From Sphingomonas abaci (GTDB taxonomy: Bacteria; Pseudomonadota; Alphaproteobacteria; Sphingomonadales; Sphingomonadaceae): DNA of 64,000 nucleotides. This document shows, piece after piece, positions 55,370 to 62,894 of the stretch. The stretch spans positions 1 through 64,000 of the forward strand of contig NZ_JACHNY010000011.1 of the NCBI RefSeq assembly GCF_014199625.1, written 5' to 3'. The notes beneath the pieces are model-generated. The model did not search any database, was not told where the DNA came from, and saw only the letters and a program-made list of their open reading frames with translations. Positions within the stretch are counted from its first letter, which is position 1. The number at the start of each line of letters is the position of its first letter. The position numbers and the translations under genes are program-made.

Positions 55370-56068
55370 CTACAACCCGCCCAGCCAGTCGGCGATCATC
55401 CGCCGGCCTGCCGCCACGGCCGGCGGGCCCAATCGCCGGTGATCCTCCACCAGCCGGTCGGCGGTCTGCCCGGCGCTGGCGACATAGTCCCGCCCTTCTT
55501 CTAGCCAAATGTCGAAACGTGGGTCCTCGCCCATTTCGGCATGGAACTGCAGGGCAAGCACGCGTGGGCCGACGGCGAAGGCCTGGTTGCAATAGCCCTC
55601 GGTCGAGGCGAGCCGCACGGCGCCTTCGGGCAGGGTGAAGGTGTCGCCATGCCAGTGCAGCACCTCGGTCCCCGCCAGCGCGGCGAGCGGCGACGCCGCC
55701 CCGGCCGGTGTGAGGTGCAAGGGCGCAAAGCCGACTTCCCGCGCCGGCCCCGGATAGACCCGCGCGCCCAGCGCCGCCGCGATCATCTGGCTGCCCAGGC
55801 AGATGCCCAACGTCGGCAGCCCGGCCGCCATCCGTCGTCCGATCGCCGCCACTTCCGGCACGATCCAGGGATGACTGCCGGTCTCGTAGACGCCCATCGG
55901 GCCGCCCATCACGATCAGCAGGTCGGCCGAATCGAGTACGCCCCCGGCAAAATCGGCGCTGTCCGCCGCCTGCCATTCCAGCGCATAGCCCGCCGCCTCG
56001 ATCGGCGCGCGATACCCCGCCGCGCCTTCATATTCGACATGGCGGAGGATCAATGCGCGCTTGGCCAC
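55370..56068 (-). CDS. Class I glutamine amidotransferase-like protein
   Basis: A 232-aa protein with the GATase triad: Cys90 (LGICLGSQ), His176 and Glu178 (LQFHAEM). It is a stand-alone member of the GuaA-like C26 group, often acting as a glutamine hydrolase or gamma-glutamyl hydrolase. It starts 7 nt after the nitronate monooxygenase gene, so they form an operon. Partner synthetase unknown. Confidence 0.9.
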   Translation of the reverse strand: MAKRALILRHVEYEGAAGYRAPIEAAGYALEWQAADSADFAGGVLDSADLLIVMGGPMGVYETGSHPWIVPEVAAIGRRMAAGLPTLGICLGSQMIAAALGARVYPGPAREVGFAPLHLTPAGAASPLAALAGTEVLHWHGDTFTLPEGAVRLASTEGYCNQAFAVGPRVLALQFHAEMGEDPRFDIWLEEGRDYVASAGQTADRLVEDHRRLGPPAVAAGRRMIADWLGGL

Positions 56069-56075
56069 GATGCGG

Positions 56076-57488
56076 TCAGTCCCCCGTCAGGATGCGATCC
56101 ACCAACTGCTTCACGCTCGGCACGAACCCGTTCGAGTAGAAGGGGTCCTTCTTGAAATTATAGGCGGCATGACCGGCGAACATCAGGTTCTGCTCGGTAT
56201 CCCCGCCATGCGCGATGTCCTGCAGCGTCTTCTGGATGCAGAAGCTGCGCGGGTCGGCAAGCCGGCCGGTCGAGTTGGTTTCGGTATCCGCCCAGCTGGA
56301 GAACAGGCATTGCGACAGGCAACCCATGCAGTCGGCCTGGTCCTTGCGGATCTCCTTGGCCTCGTCGGGCGTGACGAAGACCAGCGTATTGTCGGGCGTC
56401 TTCAGCGCCATGGTGAATCCATGGCCGAACCATTCGCGCGCCCGCAGCAGGTCGCCCTGCGTCACCCAGAAATTCTTGCCCTTCACGCCCACATCGAGCT
56501 GGAACACATGGTCGCCCGCCTCCTGCATCGAGAAGGCGATCTGCCGCTCCGACCGCGCCTCCAGCGCGCGCAGGAAGGGATTGCGGACAGCCGAGGAATA
56601 GAAGCCGGTCGGCGAGAAGCGATGCAGCAGCACGTCGCCCTCCTCGATCGTCATCAGCCGGCGCTTCCAGTCGTCGGGAATCGGGCTTTCCTGGGTCAGC
56701 AGCGGCCGCGTGCCGTATTGGAAGGCGATCGCGCCCAGTTCGGGATTGTCGATCCAGTCGTTCCAGTCGCGCAGGTACCATACGCCGCCCGCCATCACGA
56801 TCGGCGTGCTGTCCGGGATGCCGCCCTCGCGCATCGTGTCGCGCAGCGCCTTGACGCGGGGGTACGGGTCCTCCGGCTTCAACGGGTCCTCGGCATTGGA
56901 CAGGCCGTTATGACCGCCCGCCAGCCAGGGATCCTCATACACCACCGCCGCCAGCCAGTTCGCCGCCTTGGAATAGGCGCGCTTCCACAGCGCGCGGAAG
57001 GCGCGGCCGGACGAGACGATCGGCAGGTACGACACTTCGTAGGAGGCGGCGATCTCCGACAGCTTGTACGGCATGCCAGCCCCACAGGTGACGCCCGCGA
57101 CCATGCCGCGCGTCCGCTCCAGCACGCCGTGCAGCACGCGCTGCGCGCCGCCCATCTCCCACAGCACGTTGATGTTGATCGCGCCCTTGCCGCCGGCGAT
57201 GTCGAAGGCGCGGCGCACCTGCTCGACCGCGCCGTCGATCGCGTACTGGATCAGTTCCTCGTGCCGGTCGCGCCGGGTCAGCGCGCGGTAGATCTGCGGC
57301 ACGATCTTGCCGTCGGGATCATAGCTGTCGGCGTTGACGGCGGACACGGTGCCGATGCCGCCCGCCGCCGCCCAGGCCCCGGCCGAGGCATGGTTGGTTG
57401 CGGCGACGCCCTTGCCCCCCTCCACCAGCGGCCAGACTTCGCGGCCGTTATAGTTGATGGGAGAGAGGCCTTTGAACACGGGACACAT
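56076..57488 (-). CDS. Nitronate monooxygenase family flavoprotein with C-terminal cysteine cluster
   Basis: A 470-aa TIM-barrel FMN protein of the NMO/2-nitropropane dioxygenase superfamily. It has SAGAWAAAGGIGTVSAVNAD, VAGVTCGAGMP and VMAGGVW. It is about 130 residues longer than typical NMO (330-360 aa). The extension carries Cys387, Cys390, Cys394 and Cys417 (CxxCxxxC plus one), a plausible [4Fe-4S] site. That variant is common in alphaproteobacteria but its reaction is unsettled. Co-transcribed with the amidotransferase. Confidence 0.9.
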   Translation of the reverse strand: MCPVFKGLSPINYNGREVWPLVEGGKGVAATNHASAGAWAAAGGIGTVSAVNADSYDPDGKIVPQIYRALTRRDRHEELIQYAIDGAVEQVRRAFDIAGGKGAININVLWEMGGAQRVLHGVLERTRGMVAGVTCGAGMPYKLSEIAASYEVSYLPIVSSGRAFRALWKRAYSKAANWLAAVVYEDPWLAGGHNGLSNAEDPLKPEDPYPRVKALRDTMREGGIPDSTPIVMAGGVWYLRDWNDWIDNPELGAIAFQYGTRPLLTQESPIPDDWKRRLMTIEEGDVLLHRFSPTGFYSSAVRNPFLRALEARSERQIAFSMQEAGDHVFQLDVGVKGKNFWVTQGDLLRAREWFGHGFTMALKTPDNTLVFVTPDEAKEIRKDQADCMGCLSQCLFSSWADTETNSTGRLADPRSFCIQKTLQDIAHGGDTEQNLMFAGHAAYNFKKDPFYSNGFVPSVKQLVDRILTGD

Positions 57489-57583
57489 ACCTTCCGGGAA
57501 ATCGTGCCCATCCCTATACCGATTTGTTCCGGCGGCGCGAGGGCAAAGCTGCGCCGTCGCTTAACCTGGTGCTAGGCTCGGCT

Positions 57584-58720
57584 CTATCCCAGCGCGCCCG
57601 GGCGGCCCAGCACGGCTTCGTACAGCGCCTTGTAGCGATGGATCATCACCGCCTCGTCATACTCGGCCAACGCCTTGCGCCGGTTCGCGGCTCCCACCGT
57701 CCGGCGCAGGTCCTCGTCCTTCATCAGCGCCTGGATCACGTCGCGCAGGCGCACCTCGGTCGGGAATTCGGCGATGAACGGATGATTCTCCACCGCGACC
57801 ATTCGTCGCACATCGCCCAGCGGCAGGCTGGCGACCGGCAGGCCGGCCGCCATCGCCTCGACCACCGCGATCGGGAACTGCTCCGCTTCCGACGACACCG
57901 CCAGCAGGTCGAAGGCACCGAGCACGTCGTAGCTACGCTCCAACGCGCCGGGCAGGACCAGACGGTCGTCGATGCCCATCGCCAGCGCGGCGCGCTCGAT
58001 CGCGGCCCGCTCCGGCCCCTCGCCCACGATCACCAGCCGGAACTTGCCCGACAGGCCGCCACAGGCGCGGACCAGCGCCGGGAAGTTCTTGACCGGCGTC
58101 AGGCCGCCCATCGCGCCGATCACCACCTCGCCGGGCTTGCGGTCCAGGCCGGGGATCGCCCCCTTTTTCGCCGGCTGGCCATAGGCGCGGGTGGCGATGC
58201 CGGTGACGATGCGGTGGACGCGGGCGGGCGGCTGCTTCCAGGCGCGCAGCGCGATCTCCTCCAGTGTCTCCGAAGGCACCGCCAGCGCATGCGCCGCCGA
58301 TAGCGCCGCGCGGCGATAGAGGTTGCGCTCGATTTTCAGGGTCTTGGCCTCGTCGCCGGTGAACCCGTCCTCGTGATGGACGAGCGGCGGCATGTCCTTG
58401 CCGAACACGCGGCGCGCCATCACCCCGTCGATCGCGCCCCAGTCATAGGTCAGCACCAGATCGAACCGGCGCATGAACCTGGCGATCGCCTCGTAGCGGC
58501 CGACCGAGGGGCGTCCGGCGAGCGGCGGCGGATTCTGCGCGATCTCGTAGCGGACGCCGCTCGCGATCCGGGCGCGGGCGCCGAGCGCGTCCGGATCGGC
58601 GGAGACGATCACGTGCCGGGCGTGGTCGCCCCAGGCCTGCATCAGCCGGGCCGCGCGGGCCTCCTTGCCGCCGAGATCGAAGGAGGAGTGGAGATGGAGG
58701 ATCGACACGGAAGGGCTCAT
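57584..58720 (-). CDS. Glycosyltransferase family 4 (GT-B)
   Basis: A 378-aa cytoplasmic enzyme. N-terminal ILHLHSSFDLGGKEARAA is the acceptor domain entry; the C-terminal donor site is SSEAEQFPIAVVEAMAAGLPVAS, with the EX7E pattern. Probably transfers a sugar from a nucleotide donor to a polysaccharide or lipid precursor; no other polysaccharide gene is adjacent. Monocistronic. Confidence 0.9.
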   Translation of the reverse strand: MSPSVSILHLHSSFDLGGKEARAARLMQAWGDHARHVIVSADPDALGARARIASGVRYEIAQNPPPLAGRPSVGRYEAIARFMRRFDLVLTYDWGAIDGVMARRVFGKDMPPLVHHEDGFTGDEAKTLKIERNLYRRAALSAAHALAVPSETLEEIALRAWKQPPARVHRIVTGIATRAYGQPAKKGAIPGLDRKPGEVVIGAMGGLTPVKNFPALVRACGGLSGKFRLVIVGEGPERAAIERAALAMGIDDRLVLPGALERSYDVLGAFDLLAVSSEAEQFPIAVVEAMAAGLPVASLPLGDVRRMVAVENHPFIAEFPTEVRLRDVIQALMKDEDLRRTVGAANRRKALAEYDEAVMIHRYKALYEAVLGRPGALG

Positions 58721-58806
58721 TCCTCACGCCTAGCCGATGCGGCCCGCGAGTTGAACCAGGCGAGGTGCGCTTACCACCTTAACACCGCCTGATGTCACAG
58801 CATGAA

Positions 58807-58827
58807 TGTTCACAACATCTTCACAAC
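58807..58827 (+). promoter_or_regulatory. Direct repeat with 11-bp period
   Basis: TGTTCACAAC (58807-58816) and TCTTCACAAC (58818-58827) repeat one helical turn apart; TGTCAC at 58793-58798 may be a further relic. 7-bp units separated by 4 bp is the geometry of PhoB/OmpR-type boxes. It lies 130-150 nt before the 81-aa secreted protein. Confidence 0.35.
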
Positions 58828-58914
58828 TTCCTTACGTCCAGGACGGACCAAACCGCGCGACAAAGCCAAGGCTTGCAAATTGCGACAAAATGTTGCTTTT
58901 GTTGCCCTGCACCA

Positions 58915-58935
58915 TGACAAGGATTGTCCTTGTCA
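58915..58935 (+). promoter_or_regulatory. Perfect inverted repeat (operator or leader hairpin)
   Basis: TGACAAGGA (58915-58923) and TCCTTGTCA (58927-58935) are perfect 9-bp arms around TTG, centred 33 bp before the ATG at 58958. In DNA it could bind a dimeric repressor; in RNA it would form a stable hairpin 22 nt ahead of the start codon. Confidence 0.5.
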
Positions 58936-58957
58936 CGGGAAAACAAAGGGATTCACC

Positions 58958-59203
58958 ATGAAGGTCAAGTCGATCGTCGCGGCAGCCGCCGTTGCCGCAC
59001 TGAGCGCCACCCCGGTTCTTGCCGCTCCCACGAACAGCGCGTCGAGCCTGTCGGTCGCAAAGTCGGTCCGTGCCGCCGCGCCGGCGAAGAAGGGCAGCAA
59101 GCTCGCCGCGCCGGGTGCGATCATTGGCCTGATCGGTGCGGCCGCGATCATCGCGGGCGGCGTCATCATTGCGGTCGACGACGACAACTCGGACAGCAAC
59201 TGA
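58958..59203 (+). CDS. Small exported protein with C-terminal hydrophobic segment
   Basis: An 81-aa protein: signal peptide (1-22, ATPVLAAP), a Ser/Ala/Lys-rich mature part (KSVRAAAPAKKGSK), a hydrophobic Gly-rich helix (GAIIGLIGAAAIIAGGVIIAV) and an acidic end DDDNSDSN. It would be periplasmic with a membrane tail. AAAGGG precedes ATG. Its 240-nt upstream region is rich in regulatory-looking repeats, so it is probably tightly controlled. Unknown family. Confidence 0.8.
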   Translation: MKVKSIVAAAAVAALSATPVLAAPTNSASSLSVAKSVRAAAPAKKGSKLAAPGAIIGLIGAAAIIAGGVIIAVDDDNSDSN

Positions 59204-59221
59204 GGATGTTACGTCCCCCGG

Positions 59222-60331
59222 TCAGGCGAAGGTCGACCGGGGGACATGCGTGATGCGGCAGGCCAGGTCGGCTTCGCCGCTCGCCACGACGAAAAATTCC
59301 TCCTGCTCCGCGATGCCGGTCGTGAACACGACATTGTCGAGATAGAGCAGCTCCTTCAACGGCTCGGTCAAGGCCGGGGCCGGCTCCAGCAGCGGCGCAT
59401 GGTCGGTCGCCACGGTGATCGAGGGATCCTCACGGTCCAAGATCGACCAATAGGTCCGGTAGACGCCGACCACGCCCGACGGCTCGACCCCATGCCATAC
59501 GGTCAGCCAGCCGCGCTCCGTCAGGATCGGCGGCGTGCCCCCGCCCATGCGCGCGGTCGCGACCGTGGCGGCATGGGGGCGGATGCCTGGCTTGTCATAG
59601 GGTTTCCAGTGCAGCGCGTCGGGCGAACTGGCCAGGTTGATCGACGGGCCGGGCCGCCATTCGCTGTCGGGCGGATAGGCGAAGTACAGATCGCCCAGCG
59701 GTCGCGTCTGCGCCCAGAACTTGCCGCCCACCTTCCCTTCGAAGATCAGCATGTCCTTGTTCTGATGGTCGAGGACGATGCCCTCCAGCGCCCAGTCGCG
59801 CGCGTCGTCGCTGGTATAAAGCGTGGTGGCATGACGCTCGGGACTGACCGAGCAGGTGGTCATGTAATAGCGCCCGTCGACGCGGCTGATCCGCGCGTCC
59901 TCCAGGCCATAGCATTGATAGTCCGTGGTCGGCGCGATCGCGCGGTCGTAATGGACGGCCACCACCGCCGTCCCGTCGGGCGAGAGTTCGACCGGCAGCA
60001 GCCAGGACAGGCTGGTCAGCGCCATCACCTTCCACCCGCCGCCGCGCATCATGAACTTGCGCGGATCGGCGGTGTCGACCAGGGCCAGCGGCCAGCCGTC
60101 CAGGCGATAGCCCTCGGCCGTCCAGCGGATCGCATGGACATGACCGTCGCGGATCGGCTGGCGCAACGCCTCCGCCACCCGCACCATCATCAGGAGGTTG
60201 CCGTTCGCCAGCCGGGTCAGCCCCGGATTGAACGCCCCCAGCACATAGGTCTCGGCATCGATCCGCCCCGCCAGCGGCGAGCGGGCAAGATCGACGTCCT
60301 GGGGAGTGAAGATGATCTGATCATAGGCCAT
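59222..60331 (-). CDS. GH130-like glycosidase/phosphorylase
   Basis: A 369-aa five-bladed beta-propeller enzyme. NPGLTRLANGNLLMMVRV at the N-terminus, CYGLEDARIS, the DMLIFEGKVGG region and GGGTPPIL-type loops match GH130, whose members phosphorolyse or hydrolyse beta-mannosides. The ATG at 60331 follows the alpha/beta-hydrolase stop by 35 nt. Start upstream to 60703 is open but non-homologous. Substrate unknown. Confidence 0.82.
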   Translation of the reverse strand: MAYDQIIFTPQDVDLARSPLAGRIDAETYVLGAFNPGLTRLANGNLLMMVRVAEALRQPIRDGHVHAIRWTAEGYRLDGWPLALVDTADPRKFMMRGGGWKVMALTSLSWLLPVELSPDGTAVVAVHYDRAIAPTTDYQCYGLEDARISRVDGRYYMTTCSVSPERHATTLYTSDDARDWALEGIVLDHQNKDMLIFEGKVGGKFWAQTRPLGDLYFAYPPDSEWRPGPSINLASSPDALHWKPYDKPGIRPHAATVATARMGGGTPPILTERGWLTVWHGVEPSGVVGVYRTYWSILDREDPSITVATDHAPLLEPAPALTEPLKELLYLDNVVFTTGIAEQEEFFVVASGEADLACRITHVPRSTFA

Positions 60332-60366
60332 GGCGTGGAGACGCGTTGCGGCGGACCGGGTTCCGC

Positions 60367-61230
60367 CTACGCCCCGTCGACCCGCGCCAGCAGCCGCTCG
60401 ATGCCCACCAGCGCCTCGGGCTCGGTCAGCAGCGGCGCATGTCCAACCCCCGGCACCGTCACCAGCGCGCCACCGGGCAGCGCCTCCAGCATCCGGGCCG
60501 CGGTCGCGGCCCCCAGCAGATCGGATCGCTCGCCACGCACCAGCAGCACCGGCACGTCGCGCAGGCCGCCGAGCGCCTGCCACATGTCCGGTCCGCTCTC
60601 CGCGCCCGGCACCCGGAACGGCTCGGCGATCTTCAGGTCGTAATCGAGCACGATCCGCCCCGCCGAGGTGACGCGGTACAGCCGCTTGGCCATGGCCAGC
60701 CATTCGGCCAGACCCCAGTGCGGGTAGATGTCGGCTTGCGCCTCCGCCAACGTGCGCGCGGCGTGCAGCCAGGTGGGGCAGCTCGATCCCCGGCCCACAT
60801 AACCGCGGATGCGCGCCACCCCTGTCGCCTCCAGGTCGGGGCCGATATCGTTGAGCACCGCGCCCGCGATCCGCTCGCGGGCCGCGCCGGTCAGCAGCAT
60901 CGTCACGATCCCGCCCAGCGACGTGCCGACCGCGACGAACCGCGCGATCCCCTGGTCCGCCAGCAACGCCAGCACGTCCTGCACATAGGTGAGCGGCACA
61001 TAGCTCATCGCGTCGCGCGCATAGCCGCTTTCGCCCCGCCCGCGAAAATCGACCGCGATCACCCGCCTGCGCCCGGCCATGGCCTCCGCCAGCGCGGCGA
61101 AGTCGCGGGCGTTGCGCGTCAGGCCGGGCAGGCAGATCAGCGGCAGGCGGCCCGCGTCCCCGGAATAATCGCGCGCATGCAGGCGGATACCATCATTCGA
61201 CCACCAGAAGATGTTTGCATATGCCGCCAT
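60367..61230 (-). CDS. Alpha/beta hydrolase
   Basis: A 287-aa hydrolase: LICLPGLTRNARDF (oxyanion region), nucleophile Ser in VGTSLGGIV, catalytic His near the end in GVGHAPLL. The pattern fits esterase/epoxide-hydrolase-like enzymes. Its ATG (61230) and that of divergent selO (61267) are only 36 bp apart, so the promoters must overlap. It precedes the GH130 gene in the same operon. Confidence 0.9.
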   Translation of the reverse strand: MAAYANIFWWSNDGIRLHARDYSGDAGRLPLICLPGLTRNARDFAALAEAMAGRRRVIAVDFRGRGESGYARDAMSYVPLTYVQDVLALLADQGIARFVAVGTSLGGIVTMLLTGAARERIAGAVLNDIGPDLEATGVARIRGYVGRGSSCPTWLHAARTLAEAQADIYPHWGLAEWLAMAKRLYRVTSAGRIVLDYDLKIAEPFRVPGAESGPDMWQALGGLRDVPVLLVRGERSDLLGAATAARMLEALPGGALVTVPGVGHAPLLTEPEALVGIERLLARVDGA

Positions 61231-61266
61231 GTTGCACCCCCGCCGTGGAGCCCCCCATATCGCGTC

Positions 61267-62625
61267 ATGCCCCGGAGCCTGCAACCATATCGCCCGCGCA
61301 CCGCCCTGCTCGATCTCGGCCCCGATTTCTGGGACCCGGTCACGGCGGCGGATTTTCCGCAGACACGGCTGCGCTACCGCAACGACCGCGCCGCCGCGAC
61401 GATCGGCCTTGCCGATGTAAGCGAGGCGGACTGGCTGCAACATTTCGGGCGGTTCGCGCCGCTGCCCGACACGCTGCCCCGGCCGCTGGCGCTGCGCTAT
61501 CACGGCCATCAGTTCCGCAGCTACAATCCCGATATCGGCGATGGGCGCGGGTTCACCTTCGCGCAGATGCTCGACGATCGCGACCGGCTGATGGACCTGG
61601 GCACCAAGGGGTCGGGGCAGACACCCTATAGCCGGTTCGGCGACGGCCGGCTGACGCTGAAGGGCGGCGTGCGCGAAATCCTGGCGACCGAGATGCTGGA
61701 GGCCTTGAACGTGCCCACCTCGCGCACCCTGTCGCTGATCGAGACGGGCGAGGCGCTGGACAGGGGCGACGAGCCCTCGCCCACCCGCTCAGGCGTGCTG
61801 GTGCGGCTCAGCCACGGCCATATCCGCATCGGCAGCTTCCAGCGGCTTGCCTGGTTGCAGGACGAGGCGGCGATGCGCCGGCTGGTCGATTACGTCCTGG
61901 TTCAACTCCATGGCCAGGAACCGGGCGACCCGGTCAGGATGCTGGCCAATGTCGTCGAGCGGACGGCAGTGCTGGCGGCGCGCTACATGGCGGCGGGCTT
62001 CGTGCACGGCGTGCTCAACACCGACAATATCAACGTGACCGGAGAAAGTTTCGACTATGGCCCGTGGCGCTTCGCGCCGGTTTGGAATCCGGGTTTCACC
62101 GCCGCCTATTTCGATCACCAGGGCCTCTACGCCTTTGGTCGCCAGCCCGAGGCGATCGGTTGGGACGTGGCGCAGCTCGCCGCGACGCTGCGGCTGGTCG
62201 CCGAGAGCGACCCGCTGATCGCCGCGCTGGAGGGGTTCGCCGGCCATTTCCATCCGGCGCTGGTCGAAGCGATGCTGTGGCGGCTGGGCGTCCGGCCGCG
62301 TGGGGCGGATGAGGACCGGTCACTGGTCCGCGCGCTGGAGAGGACCTTGCGATCCACCCAGGCGCCGATCGACCGGCTGTTCTTCGACGCGTTCGGCGGC
62401 CGGTTGCCCGAAGGCTATGACGCCGCCTGGGACGAGGTGCGCAGCCGGCTCGCGCCCTATGCCCCGCGCAAGGACCGCGCCCATGGCTATTGGTCGGGCG
62501 CGCCTTGCGCAATGCTGATCGACGAGGTGGAGGCGATCTGGGCTCCGATCGCCGCGGACGACGACTGGTCCCGGCTGGAGGCGAAGGTCGCCGCGATCCG
62601 TGCCATGGGCGATGCACTGGCCTAG
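61267..62625 (+). CDS. selO: Protein adenylyltransferase SelO (YdiU family)
   Basis: A 452-aa pseudokinase-fold enzyme that AMPylates Ser/Thr/Tyr of redox proteins. Conserved elements: RYHGHQFRSYNPDIGDGRG, LGTKGSGQTPYSRFGDGRLTLKGGVRE (nucleotide site), FVHGVLNTDNINVTGESFDYGP with the metal-binding Asn/Asp. Shorter than E. coli YdiU (478 aa) and without a C-terminal selenocysteine codon. Divergent from the alpha/beta hydrolase. Confidence 0.95.
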   Translation: MPRSLQPYRPRTALLDLGPDFWDPVTAADFPQTRLRYRNDRAAATIGLADVSEADWLQHFGRFAPLPDTLPRPLALRYHGHQFRSYNPDIGDGRGFTFAQMLDDRDRLMDLGTKGSGQTPYSRFGDGRLTLKGGVREILATEMLEALNVPTSRTLSLIETGEALDRGDEPSPTRSGVLVRLSHGHIRIGSFQRLAWLQDEAAMRRLVDYVLVQLHGQEPGDPVRMLANVVERTAVLAARYMAAGFVHGVLNTDNINVTGESFDYGPWRFAPVWNPGFTAAYFDHQGLYAFGRQPEAIGWDVAQLAATLRLVAESDPLIAALEGFAGHFHPALVEAMLWRLGVRPRGADEDRSLVRALERTLRSTQAPIDRLFFDAFGGRLPEGYDAAWDEVRSRLAPYAPRKDRAHGYWSGAPCAMLIDEVEAIWAPIAADDDWSRLEAKVAAIRAMGDALA

Positions 62626-62894
62626 GATCGATCGCCCTCGACGTGCTGCCTCCCCGTTGCCGGGGTGGTGGGAGAGCGAATGTCTGACGGAGGAGTGTCG
62701 ACGGTGACGCAGGTCGTCTGATCCGGCGACGGTCACGCTTCTTCACCCGACCATGCGGCGCCCCCCGACTCGCAGAGGCTCGGTTCCGCTTCGCACATCG
62801 GTACCGCCTGGTCGCACGCCGTCCCGAAACGGCACAAGGTCGCCCCCCTTTGCACCGGCTGGACCTTCCTGCGACGCGGTCTCATAGAGTGCGC
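62626..62894. other. Non-coding gap between selO and astD
   Basis: 269 nt without a supported gene. It holds a weak 5-bp hairpin (62652-62656 with 62661-62665) that may end selO transcription, and then CG-rich sequence leading to astD; no clear -35/-10 pair is visible. Confidence 0.5.
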
